From assembly GCA_026390015.1 (NCBI GenBank), contig JAPLGS010000125.1, positions 1 through 39,556 of the forward strand: DNA of 39,556 nucleotides, in the 5' to 3' direction. A program made the position numbers and the translations under genes. Shown here piece by piece: positions 14,226-22,433 of the stretch. This DNA is from Chloroflexota bacterium. Lineage in GTDB: Bacteria; Chloroflexota; Anaerolineae; Anaerolineales; Villigracilaceae. The notes below the pieces were generated by a model. That model worked only from the letters and a program-made list of their open reading frames with translations. It ran no database searches and was not told the DNA's origin. Position 1 is the first letter of the stretch. Each line of letters begins with the position of its first letter.

Positions 14226-16052
14226 ATGAATAAGTTCAAGTTATTTAGCATACTCGTGCTAATCGCGATTGTGTTAACGGCCTGCGGTGGTAAAGCAACT
14301 GCTGCCCCTATAGCAACCGAAGCCCCTGTAGTAGCAGCAACCGAAGCCCCTGTAGTAGCAGCAACCGAAGCCCCTGTTGCTAGCTTGCCGGATGTCGCAC
14401 GCGAAGACACCGTTATCCTAGGCTGGAGTATTGCTTCACCCATTGGCGTTACCAGCCCATGGGCCGTACCTGGTTATACTCATCAGGAAGGCAACGTGTT
14501 CCTGTGGGAAGCACTGTCGTATTACGGCATCTTCTCCGGTAAAGAAATCCCATGGTTGGCCGACAGCATGGATTACAATGCTGATTTCACCCAGCTGACC
14601 ATCAAAATGAACAAGGATGCCGCTTGGAGTGATGGGACGCCCCTGACTTCGAAGGATGTTCTCTTCACGTTCAATGGACAGATGAACAACGAAAAGTTGC
14701 CCTATCACGCTTCCTTCGTGCAGTATGTGAAAGATATGTCTGCTCCCGATGCTCAGACCGTGATCGTCAACTTTAGTATTCCGGCCCCGCGCTTCAAGTA
14801 TGAAGTGCTGACCTTCAAGTTCGATACTGGTATCCCGATCGTACCTGAGCACATCTTGGGCAAAGAGGCAGATGTGAACGCCTTCCAAGGTGGTTTGGAT
14901 ATGCCGCACTCAGGCCCGTACACTCTTGTTCAGTGGGATGCCAACCAAAAAATTTATGATCTGCGTGCAGATTGGTGGGCAGTCAAGGCTGGTCGCATTG
15001 CCATGCCGGAAGCCAAACGCATCGTCATGGTCAACATCGGCGGTCAGGTTGGCCAGAATATGGATGTTGTCGTCCAGCGCGAAGTGAACAATGAATTCGA
15101 CGCCATCCTTGATGTTCGTGCATCAGTAGCCAAGAGCCTGCTCGATGGCAACCCAAAGATCACCACACATTCTGGTAGTAATCCTCCTTATGGTTACCTC
15201 GATTGGTGGCCAAATTCATTGTGGGTGAACACAGCAATCGCTCCTTATAGCGATCCCAATGTCCGCAAGGCGATGAGTCTCACTATCGACCGCAATACGA
15301 TTAACGACATCGTGTATGATGGCGCCAAGATTGCGTCGATCTACCCATTCCCGCTCTATCCGGCTTTGCAGAAATTCGCCGATAGCCCGGCCGTCAAGGC
15401 ATTGGAAGCACAGTACAACCCATCTGAATTCAATCTGGAAAAATCCGCAACCTTAATGAAGGCAGCTGGCTTTACCTTAAATGCTGATGGCTTGTGGGCT
15501 GACAAAGATGGCAAGACCATCTCTGCCGTGATTAACGGCTTCGAGGGCATCCACAGTGATATCGTCCCCGTGCTCGTGGAAATGCTCAAGACTGGTGGTT
15601 TCGATGCCAGTATCAACTTTGGTACCGATGCCTACCAGAATATGGCCGACGGCAAGCCCGGCATGTATATGTTCGGACACGGCGCTAGCACGATCGACCC
15701 ATACGCAGCGCTCGACTTGTACTCCAGCCGCAATGCCAAACCGATCGGCACCACTGCTGGCAATAACAGTTTTGCCCGCTACAGCAATCCGGAGTTCGAT
15801 GCGTTGCTTGACATCATGGCTCCTTTGCCAGCGGATGATCCTGCTTTCCAGGATGCAGCCGCCAAGGCGCTCGGAATCTACTGGCGCGACACGATTGACA
15901 TCCCTGTCATCCAATGGTTGCACCGCATCCCTTACAATCAGACCTATTGGAGCAATTGGCCCACTGCCGCTAACCCAGCTATGGGCATGAACGGCGCCTT
16001 CTGGGCAGAGACCGGCATGTTGGTCATCACCAATCTCAAGAAAGCCAAATAA
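14226..16052 (+). CDS. ABC importer solute-binding lipoprotein (family 5)
   Basis: A family 5 extracellular solute-binding protein (608 residues), the class used for peptides and for cello- and other oligosaccharides. The N-terminal signal peptide ends in a lipobox IVLTAC, so the mature protein is lipid-anchored outside the membrane. A short threonine/alanine/proline linker made of nearly three 8-residue repeats (ATEAPVVA) follows. SBP domain landmarks include WSDGTPLTSKDVLFTFN, SGPYTLVQWDANQKIYDLRADWW and DPNVRKAMSLTIDRN. I use the ATG at 14226 (GAGGAG 10 bases upstream) and not the in-frame TTG at 14208. It heads a complete importer operon in a sugar-acid cluster, so an oligosaccharide or uronate-containing saccharide is the likelier ligand than a peptide. 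Confidence 0.93.
   Translation: MNKFKLFSILVLIAIVLTACGGKATAAPIATEAPVVAATEAPVVAATEAPVASLPDVAREDTVILGWSIASPIGVTSPWAVPGYTHQEGNVFLWEALSYYGIFSGKEIPWLADSMDYNADFTQLTIKMNKDAAWSDGTPLTSKDVLFTFNGQMNNEKLPYHASFVQYVKDMSAPDAQTVIVNFSIPAPRFKYEVLTFKFDTGIPIVPEHILGKEADVNAFQGGLDMPHSGPYTLVQWDANQKIYDLRADWWAVKAGRIAMPEAKRIVMVNIGGQVGQNMDVVVQREVNNEFDAILDVRASVAKSLLDGNPKITTHSGSNPPYGYLDWWPNSLWVNTAIAPYSDPNVRKAMSLTIDRNTINDIVYDGAKIASIYPFPLYPALQKFADSPAVKALEAQYNPSEFNLEKSATLMKAAGFTLNADGLWADKDGKTISAVINGFEGIHSDIVPVLVEMLKTGGFDASINFGTDAYQNMADGKPGMYMFGHGASTIDPYAALDLYSSRNAKPIGTTAGNNSFARYSNPEFDALLDIMAPLPADDPAFQDAAAKALGIYWRDTIDIPVIQWLHRIPYNQTYWSNWPTAANPAMGMNGAFWAETGMLVITNLKKAK
14313..14381 (+). repeat. 24-bp tandem repeat, 2.9 copies, coding for lipoprotein linker
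   Basis: The 24-base unit GCAACCGAAGCCCCTGTAGT... occurs at 14313-14336 and 14337-14360 identically, then a partial copy of 21 bases at 14361-14381 that diverges only at its end. It encodes the ATEAPVVA linker of the binding lipoprotein. Such in-frame repeats can change number by slippage and so alter linker length. Confidence 0.9.
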
Positions 16053-16068
16053 GTTTTTTCCATTCCAA

Positions 16069-16101
16069 GTTACGTGGCGCGCCTCAAGCGCGCCACGTAA
16101 C
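16069..16101 (+). promoter_or_regulatory. 14-bp perfect GC-rich hairpin between binding protein and permease
   Basis: Bases 16069-16082 and 16088-16101 are exact reverse complements with a 5-base loop. No T run follows, so full termination is unlikely. Hairpins in this position often protect the upstream binding-protein message and reduce read-through, so that the lipoprotein is made in excess of the permeases. A second, 7-bp hairpin (16126-16132 with 16140-16146) follows. Confidence 0.65.
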
Positions 16102-16213
16102 AAAATCAATAATATTGAAAACCGTAAGGATGTTGGCAGCATCCTTGCAATTTAAGATATATGAACCATTTAGCTCCTGCGCGTGTTCTTAATCTCATTC
16201 AAGGAGAAACGTT

Positions 16214-17212
16214 ATGATCAAACTAATCATTCGCCGCCTGCTTTTTTTAATTACGGTGATTTGGGCTGCCTCGACCATAGTGTTCTTCATCCCACGTATT
16301 TCTCAAAAGAACCCTGTGCGTGAGCGTTTTGCCGCACTGGCTATCTCGGGCGGTTTTTCGCCCAAAGATTTGGAGGTGATCATCGCCTCATACAATACTA
16401 AATTTGGTCTTGATAAACCTTTGTTGGAACAATATACAGATTACATCTCCAGCATCGCTCGCTTTGACTTGGGGGTGTCATATAACAAGTATCCCCGCAC
16501 CGTGTTGGAACTGATCATGGATTCGCTCCCCTGGACGATCGTACTCTTGCTTGTGACGACGGTCTTGTCTTTCGTTATTGGCAACCTGCTCGGCGCGATC
16601 GCCGCCTGGCCGCGCGCTCCTCAATGGTTGCGTACTTTTGCCACACCCTTTATCCTGCTTCAGGGTGTCCCACCGGTATTGATGGGGGTACTGCTCTTAT
16701 TCTTTATTGGATTTAAACTTAAGTTGGCTCCTTTGGGAGGAGCTTATTCCACCGGAGTTGTCCCCGACTGGTCTTCCCTCACTTTTATTTGGGATGTGGT
16801 CTGGCATCAAATCCTGCCTGGCTTGGCGCTCCTGTTAGGCTCGGTGGGGGGGTGGACTCTGAGCATGCGAGGCATGGGGATTACCATTCAAGGCGAAGAT
16901 TATGTTAATTTTGCCGAACACAAGGGACTGGGAGGGTACACCATATTTAAGGATTATTACCTGCGGAATGCCCTTTTACCACAGGCAACCGGGTTGGCAT
17001 TGGCCTTGGGTAGTGTGGTTGTCTCAGCGATTGTTATTGAATCACAATTTGGATTACCTGGGATTGGACGGGTGCTTGACGCTGCCATCCGCTCCAACGA
17101 TTTCCTGGTCATTTACGGTGTCGTATTATTTGTCACCATTGCCGTTGCTACCTTGATGGTGCTGATGGAATTTATTTATCCTCTGTTGGACCCACGCATT
17201 CGTAATGAGTAA
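16214..17212 (+). CDS. ABC importer permease 1 (DppB/OppB type)
   Basis: An inner-membrane permease of the DppB/OppB family, 332 residues, with about six membrane helices beginning IIRRLLFLITVIWAASTIVFFIPRI. The ATPase-contacting EAA-type loop is visible around YVNFAEHKGLGGYTIFKDYYLRNALLP. The ATG is preceded by AAGGAGAAACGTT. It lies 161 bp after the binding-protein gene, across two hairpins, and 12 bp before its partner permease. With the second permease it forms the channel of the importer. Confidence 0.93.
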   Translation: MIKLIIRRLLFLITVIWAASTIVFFIPRISQKNPVRERFAALAISGGFSPKDLEVIIASYNTKFGLDKPLLEQYTDYISSIARFDLGVSYNKYPRTVLELIMDSLPWTIVLLLVTTVLSFVIGNLLGAIAAWPRAPQWLRTFATPFILLQGVPPVLMGVLLLFFIGFKLKLAPLGGAYSTGVVPDWSSLTFIWDVVWHQILPGLALLLGSVGGWTLSMRGMGITIQGEDYVNFAEHKGLGGYTIFKDYYLRNALLPQATGLALALGSVVVSAIVIESQFGLPGIGRVLDAAIRSNDFLVIYGVVLFVTIAVATLMVLMEFIYPLLDPRIRNE

Positions 17213-17224
17213 GGAGACTCACCA

Positions 17225-18124
17225 ATGACAACTGTATCTCTGGCTCAACCTGAAATAATCCAACCAAGCCGATTAATTTTGATTTTCCGCTACATGCGCC
17301 GCAACAAGGGACTGGCGGTTGGCCTGTTCATTCTGCTCCTGCTCGTCATCTTCACTATTTATGGTACAGCTACAGCCGACCTCAAACATGCCTACCCTAT
17401 AACGGTTAAAAGCAAACAGCCCCCCAGTTGGGAATTTCCGCTCGGAACCGATTTCTTTGGCCGTGATTTGTATGTGGCGATGGTAGTCGGCTTGAAGGAA
17501 ACCGCCCTGATCGGCCTTCTCGCTGGAGGATTGGGCACAATGGTGGGTGTAGTGTTGGGATTCATCTCTGCCTACTTTGGCGGTTGGCTGGATATGATTA
17601 TCAAAGGTATCTGCCAAATTTTGACGCCTATTCCAGCCTTATTAATTCAGATCATCATAGCCGGTTCACTTGACAAACGTGATGTCACCATTTACACCAT
17701 GGCGTTTGTGGTGGTACTGCTGGCTTGGATGGGGCCAACGCTGGTGATTCGAGCGCAAGTTCTCACGATGAAGGAGCGCCAGTTTGTTTCGGTCGCCAAA
17801 CTTTCGGGGATGGGTGATCTGGGTATCATCTTTAGTGAAATCCTCCCAAACCTGTTGCCGTTCATCGCGGCTTCTTTTGTGAATCAGGTCTTTTATGCCG
17901 TGTTTGCCTCTTTCTATCTGGCAGTGCTGGGTCTTGGCCCGCTGCGTGAGCCATTGTTGGGTAATACCATTTGGGCGGCGCAAGGCCAGAGCGCATTTTT
18001 CAATAATTGGTGGTGGTGGCCTTTGTTCCCGGCTTTGGCGCTGGTGCTTGTCCTTGGGTCGTTGGCTCTCATCAATATGGGCATGGACGAACTTGCCAAC
18101 CCCCGCGTTCGTAAAACGGAATAA
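17225..18124 (+). CDS. ABC importer permease 2 (DppC/OppC type)
   Basis: The second permease (299 residues), DppC/OppC type. An N-terminal cytoplasmic stretch leads into MRRNKGLAVGLFILLLLVIFTIYG; the family signature PLGTDFFGRDLYVAMVVGLKETALIG follows, and the ATPase-contact loop is near RQFVSVAKLSGMGDLGIIFSEILPNL. AAGGAGACTCACCA precedes the ATG. It pairs with the permease encoded immediately upstream. Confidence 0.93.
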   Translation: MTTVSLAQPEIIQPSRLILIFRYMRRNKGLAVGLFILLLLVIFTIYGTATADLKHAYPITVKSKQPPSWEFPLGTDFFGRDLYVAMVVGLKETALIGLLAGGLGTMVGVVLGFISAYFGGWLDMIIKGICQILTPIPALLIQIIIAGSLDKRDVTIYTMAFVVVLLAWMGPTLVIRAQVLTMKERQFVSVAKLSGMGDLGIIFSEILPNLLPFIAASFVNQVFYAVFASFYLAVLGLGPLREPLLGNTIWAAQGQSAFFNNWWWWPLFPALALVLVLGSLALINMGMDELANPRVRKTE

Positions 18125-18177
18125 TCTATGACTAATACACATATTGTGCGAAAAACAGATCACTTCAAGGTGGACCT

Positions 18178-19143
18178 ATGACCCCTGTTCTTCAAATCAA
18201 GAATTTGCAGGTAAGTTATTATACAGATGCTGGCCGCGCGCGTGCGCTGGATGGAGTCGATTTAACACTCACTGCGGGCGAAAAATTAGGTTTGGTCGGC
18301 GAATCAGGTTCAGGCAAAAGCACCATGGCATTAGCCATGATGCGCATGATCAAACCCCCAGGCCGGATCGAGGGTGGTCAAGTGATCGTCGATGGCACCG
18401 ATCTGATGACGCTTTCGGAGCAAACGATGCTTAAAGCGCGCCTCAGCAAAATTGCTTACATCCCGCAAGGCGCAATGAACTCACTGAATCCTGTAACACG
18501 CATCGGTGCTCAAATGGTGGATGCGATCAAGGCTCATGATGAAGGTTCGAGCCGTGCCGATATTGATCGACGCTGCAAACTTGCGCTTGAGTCTGTAGAC
18601 CTCAGTAGCAGTGTTTTCAAAATGTATGCCCATGAACTAAGCGGCGGTATGAAACAACGTGCCTGTATTGCCATCAGTATTTTGCTTAAACCAAAAGTCA
18701 TCATTGCCGACGAACCCACCAGCGCATTGGATGTGGTTACGCAACGACAGGTAATGGAAACCATCGACCGGGTGCAAAAACAGATTGGCGCAGCCGTAAT
18801 CTTGATTGGACACGATATGGGCTTGATGGCGCAATTTGTAGACAAGGTTGCGGTGATGTATACCGGACGGATCATGGAGTTAAGCAGTGTACGGGATATG
18901 TTTACTGACCCCAAGCATCCGTATGCCCAGGCACTCATTCGCAGTCTGCCCAACCTTGAAAACAAAGGCGTGTTCAATGGGATTCCTGGCATGGCTCCGG
19001 CTCTTTTACAACTACCCGGCGGTTGTGCCTTTCATCCTCGTTGTTCAAAAGTGATGGAAAACTGTAAGACACAACGTCCCCCCTCCACCACCATATCCGG
19101 TGGAAGAATCCTCGAATGCCACCTTTACTCGGAGAAAGCCTAA
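18178..19143 (+). CDS. ABC importer ATPase 1 (DppD/OppD type)
   Basis: An ATP-binding subunit (321 residues) with Walker A GESGSGKST, signature LSGGMKQR, Walker B VIIADEPTSALD and the H-loop histidine in LIGHDMG. The C-terminal oligopeptide-transporter extension with GGCAFHPRCSKVMENC, whose cysteines can bind an iron-sulphur cluster in some family members, is intact. The ATG has AAGGTGG upstream, 53 bp after the permease. It works as a heterodimer with the next gene product. Confidence 0.94.
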   Translation: MTPVLQIKNLQVSYYTDAGRARALDGVDLTLTAGEKLGLVGESGSGKSTMALAMMRMIKPPGRIEGGQVIVDGTDLMTLSEQTMLKARLSKIAYIPQGAMNSLNPVTRIGAQMVDAIKAHDEGSSRADIDRRCKLALESVDLSSSVFKMYAHELSGGMKQRACIAISILLKPKVIIADEPTSALDVVTQRQVMETIDRVQKQIGAAVILIGHDMGLMAQFVDKVAVMYTGRIMELSSVRDMFTDPKHPYAQALIRSLPNLENKGVFNGIPGMAPALLQLPGGCAFHPRCSKVMENCKTQRPPSTTISGGRILECHLYSEKA

Positions 19144-19146
19144 CCT

Positions 19147-20160
19147 ATGTCCGATCTATTGGAATTCAAAAACGTCACAAAAACTTATTCGCATGGATTG
19201 CTTTCGCGTGTTTCCACTACCGCGTTGAATAACGTATCTCTAAAGCTGGAGACCGAACAACCAACCATCATGACCGTGGCTGGAGAAAGTGGCAGCGGCA
19301 AAACCACTCTGGCAATGTTGCTGCTGGGTTTCATTGAACCCACCTCTGGCCAGATCTTGTACAAAGGCAAAAATATCCATGCTTTGCGCGGCGAAGAACG
19401 GATGATGTTCCGACGCGAGGTCCAGGCAGTATTCCAGGATCCGTTCGCAGTGTTCAACCCCTTTTATACGGTTGACCATTTGCTCACAGTGCCCATAGCG
19501 CGTTTCAAACTGGCTAAATCGAAGAACGAAGCGCGGGATAAAATGTATGAAGCACTCACAGCTGTCGGTTTGCGTCCGGGGGATGTATTGGGGCGCTTCC
19601 CGCATCAACTCTCGGGCGGGCAACGCCAGCGCATCAACGTTGCGCGCGCCTTGGTACTTCGCCCAAAGTTGTTAGTGGCTGATGAGCCTGTCTCCATGGT
19701 TGATGCTTCGCTTCGCGCCAACATTTTAGAGACTTTACGCGGTTTACAGAAGAACTACGGGGTCTCCATCATTTACATCACCCACGATCTCACCACCGCC
19801 TACCACATCGCTAATTCCATCGTGGTGCTTTATCGCGGCGCAGTGATGGAGGCGGGCGCGGTGGACACTGTTATAAAAACCCCGCAGCATCCTTACACTC
19901 GTTTGCTGATTGACTCGATCCCCTGGCCAGACATCAACCGGCGCTGGGGCGAAACTGCAATCAAGGTCAGGGAATCTGACCTGTCTGACCATCCCAGCGT
20001 AGGCTGCCGGTTTTCTTCACGCTGTCCATTGGTGATGGAGAAGTGCAAACAATCTCCGCCACTCTTTCGGTTGAGTGAACATCAAGCTGCATCCTGTTAT
20101 CTTTACGAGCAAAACCCGGCAATTGATCCTGAAAAGCTGTCGGAATTGTTGCCTGTTTAA
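19147..20160 (+). CDS. ABC importer ATPase 2 (DppF/OppF type)
   Basis: The second ATP-binding subunit (337 residues): Walker A GESGSGKTT, Q-loop AVFQDPFAVFNPF, signature LSGGQRQR, Walker B LLVADEPVSMVD and H-loop YITHDLTTAYH. The C-terminus holds GCRFSSRCPLVMEKC, the same cysteine cluster as in ATPase 1. Only 3 bp separate it from that gene, and GGAGAAAGCC lies before the ATG. The importer is thus complete: lipoprotein, two permeases and two ATPases. Confidence 0.94.
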   Translation: MSDLLEFKNVTKTYSHGLLSRVSTTALNNVSLKLETEQPTIMTVAGESGSGKTTLAMLLLGFIEPTSGQILYKGKNIHALRGEERMMFRREVQAVFQDPFAVFNPFYTVDHLLTVPIARFKLAKSKNEARDKMYEALTAVGLRPGDVLGRFPHQLSGGQRQRINVARALVLRPKLLVADEPVSMVDASLRANILETLRGLQKNYGVSIIYITHDLTTAYHIANSIVVLYRGAVMEAGAVDTVIKTPQHPYTRLLIDSIPWPDINRRWGETAIKVRESDLSDHPSVGCRFSSRCPLVMEKCKQSPPLFRLSEHQAASCYLYEQNPAIDPEKLSELLPV

Positions 20161-20193
20161 AATTCCCACTATTTTTTTGGATTGGATGGACAA

Positions 20194-20520
20194 ATGAAGA
20201 TTTCGCGACCCCTGGCGTTTGCCTTAACCGGATGGGTGGTAGGCGCTATCGCAACGATAAGTGTAGGGCTTTATTGGCCCACCATATTCCCGGCGATTTT
20301 GGAAAATCAACATTACTACGGTATTGGGCCAAGCCTACTCATCATCATTGGTTTGGCAATGGTAATTGCATCACCAGCCGCATTGGTAGGTGGCCTTATT
20401 GGCGGCCGAATTCCAAGGGAAGGTGGTCAAACCGAGCAATATATCATGGCTGCTATTATGGGCATTATATTTGCCCTGCCTTTTGCCTGTATGGGTATGT
20501 GGTTCTTTACCGGGTGGTAA
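20194..20520 (+). CDS. Small membrane protein, three predicted helices
   Basis: A 108-residue hydrophobic protein I do not recognise. Three likely membrane helices are visible: ALTGWVVGAIATISVGLYW near residues 10-28, LLIIIGLAMVIASPAALVGGLIGG near 48-70 and IMAAIMGIIFALPFACMGMWFF near 83-105. A short charged loop (RIPREGGQTEQ) joins the last two. I choose the ATG at 20194; a TTG at 20182 is possible, and no strong ribosome site is present. It lies between the importer ATPase and an aldolase gene on the same strand, so it may be an accessory to the importer, but nothing proves this. Confidence 0.6.
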   Translation: MKISRPLAFALTGWVVGAIATISVGLYWPTIFPAILENQHYYGIGPSLLIIIGLAMVIASPAALVGGLIGGRIPREGGQTEQYIMAAIMGIIFALPFACMGMWFFTGW

Positions 20521-20562
20521 TCCCTCTCAATTTTCATACGGAATTTGGCGGCTAAATTATTT

Positions 20563-21468
20563 ATGTCAAAACATATTGCCGGTATCGTTCCTATTGTTGC
20601 AGCCTCGTTTACTAATTCAGGCTCTCTGGATGAGGACAGTTTCAAGTCTCTTATCCGCCATCTGATTAAGACAGGCGCTTCAGCCCTGACCCTATTTGGA
20701 CTCGCTACAGAATTCTATAAACTAGCTGACAATGACCGCTTGCGGATGCAAGCTCTCCTTTTGGATGAGACATCCCGTTCAGAAACTGTCGCGGGAATCA
20801 TATCCATCACCGACCACAGTTGGGAAGTAGCCAGCCGACGTGCACGGGATGCCGAATCTCAAGGGGCAGATGCGCTGATGATCCTGCCGCCATTTTTTCT
20901 AAGTCCGAGCGAAGATGCGATCCTTGAACATCTCAAGCGCGTTGTCGGCAGTGTAAAAATCCCAGTCATTGTGCAGTACGCACCCGTACAGACGGGAGTG
21001 AGAATCGCCCCCGAAGTTTTTCTTAAATTGCGCGATACCCTGCCGAACGCTGAATTTGTCAAAGTGGAAACCCAGCCGCCGGGACGGTATGTTTCGAAGC
21101 TCGTTGAACAATCAGAGGGCAAGTTGAAATCGCTTGTCGGCTACGCAGGTGTTCAAATGCCTGACGTTTTGGCTCGCGGCGCAGTTGGCATCCAACCCGG
21201 CTGTTCGTTTACCGAAATCTATATTGAACTGTGGCAACTCTGGGGAACAGACAAGAACGCTTTCCAGATTCTTCACAATAAACTCCTGCCTTATATTAAC
21301 TATTGGATGCAGGGTGTTGAACTCATTATAAAAGTTGAGAAAGTAATTTTGAAACAGCGCGGCATCATTGCCAGCGACTATTGCCGCAGTCCCTCTTATG
21401 CGCTTGACGGACTAGAGCAGGAACAAATTCAAAAATTTATGATTGAATTTTCGGAGTGGCTTAGGTGA
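20563..21468 (+). CDS. DHDPS/NAL-family class I aldolase
   Basis: A dihydrodipicolinate synthase/N-acetylneuraminate lyase family protein (301 residues). The Schiff-base lysine is Lys167 in EFVKVET and the conserved tyrosine Tyr139 in VQYAP; the usual GTTGE motif reads FGLATEF. These enzymes cleave or dehydrate 2-keto-3-deoxy acids. In this block it could replace the KDG kinase/KDPG aldolase pair of the other strand, acting on a non-phosphorylated 2-keto-3-deoxy acid. The ATG at 20563 lacks a clear ribosome site; an upstream TTG at 20545 would add six residues. The end overlaps the next gene by 4 bp (GTGA). True DapA function is unlikely given the context. Confidence 0.85.
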   Translation: MSKHIAGIVPIVAASFTNSGSLDEDSFKSLIRHLIKTGASALTLFGLATEFYKLADNDRLRMQALLLDETSRSETVAGIISITDHSWEVASRRARDAESQGADALMILPPFFLSPSEDAILEHLKRVVGSVKIPVIVQYAPVQTGVRIAPEVFLKLRDTLPNAEFVKVETQPPGRYVSKLVEQSEGKLKSLVGYAGVQMPDVLARGAVGIQPGCSFTEIYIELWQLWGTDKNAFQILHNKLLPYINYWMQGVELIIKVEKVILKQRGIIASDYCRSPSYALDGLEQEQIQKFMIEFSEWLR

Positions 21469-22433
21469 CTCTCTCTGTTACCCGCGCCGCCATTGAAGGT
21501 TTTGACAGTATTCATGTTAATACTGGCGTTGTCGAATTAAACCTAATTCCTGAATTGGGTGGCAAAGTCAACAGCCTGCGCGATGTGCGCACCGGACGTG
21601 AATGGCTTTGGAGACATCCGCGCTTTGCATACAAACGCGTGCCTCATGGAAGTTCATATGTAGCCAAAGCAGACACTGGTGGATGGGATGAATGTTTTCC
21701 AAGCGTGGCGGAATGTGCGTATCCATCCGCACCGTGGCAGGGTGCGGCGATACAAGATCACGGTGAACTCTGGTCACATCCTGCTGAATTTGAACTGGAT
21801 GAACAAGAAGGGAGCGTTACTTTACGTACTCGCTCGCAAGGTATCTTCCTGCCTTATACCTTCATCCGCTCTATTACCCTCGCCGCCAACTCTGCCATCA
21901 TCCGTGTGAACTATGAGGTAATAAGCAACTCAGATCAGCCGATAAATTATGTTTGGTGCATTCACCCATTGCTTGCCATTGAACCTGGAATGGAACTGCG
22001 CCTGCCCGCATCTGCGCGTTTCAACATCGATAGCGCATATCCTGAAGGGCTGATTTCGTTTGATAAAAAAATACAGTACCCCTTTGATGTTTCTGGTTTG
22101 AATTTCCCATTTCTGCCTGAGACCAAGGCCGCGCGCGCGATCAAACTCTGGAGCGATCCGTTGCCGGCCAATGAGGGTTGGGTCTCATTACTTGCAAATA
22201 ACGGCGAATTTCAAATGCGCTGGGATGTAAATCTTCTTCCGCAAGTAGCAGTCTGGATGAATCTCGGCGCATTGGGTATGGATGGCGGCTCGCCATATTT
22301 CAACATGGGCTTGGAACCTTGCATCGGCGCACAGGATTCTCTTGCTGATGCTGTAAACAAATACAATTTGTTTGCAACCGTGCCCCCGCGTGGAATTAAA
22401 TCATGGTGGCAGGAGATCGAGTTAACTGCATGA
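21465..22433 (+). CDS. Galactose mutarotase-like protein (aldose epimerase fold)
   Basis: A 322-residue protein resembling the galactose mutarotase (aldose 1-epimerase) beta-sandwich superfamily. The N-terminus has LNLIPELGGKVNSLRDVRTGREWLW, typical of these folds, and later DTGGWDECFPSV, IQDHGELWSHPAEF and WCIHPLL supply Asp, Glu and His residues in likely positions of a sugar-binding active site. It starts at GTG, overlapping the aldolase stop by 4 bp, and ends overlapping the dehydratase start by 4 bp, so all three are translationally coupled. It may interconvert anomers of the sugar or uronate before oxidation. The exact family is uncertain. Confidence 0.75.
   Translation: MTLSVTRAAIEGFDSIHVNTGVVELNLIPELGGKVNSLRDVRTGREWLWRHPRFAYKRVPHGSSYVAKADTGGWDECFPSVAECAYPSAPWQGAAIQDHGELWSHPAEFELDEQEGSVTLRTRSQGIFLPYTFIRSITLAANSAIIRVNYEVISNSDQPINYVWCIHPLLAIEPGMELRLPASARFNIDSAYPEGLISFDKKIQYPFDVSGLNFPFLPETKAARAIKLWSDPLPANEGWVSLLANNGEFQMRWDVNLLPQVAVWMNLGALGMDGGSPYFNMGLEPCIGAQDSLADAVNKYNLFATVPPRGIKSWWQEIELTA

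Noticed and set aside
14313-14381. Tandem repeat as a CRISPR or mobile element
   Set aside because: Units are contiguous without spacers, in frame in a lipoprotein linker, and of low complexity.
16069-16101. Rho-independent terminator after the binding-protein gene
   Set aside because: The stem is strong but no T run follows, and the downstream permease genes belong to the same importer.
20563-21468. DapA of lysine biosynthesis
   Set aside because: The GTTGE motif is altered and all neighbours are catabolic.
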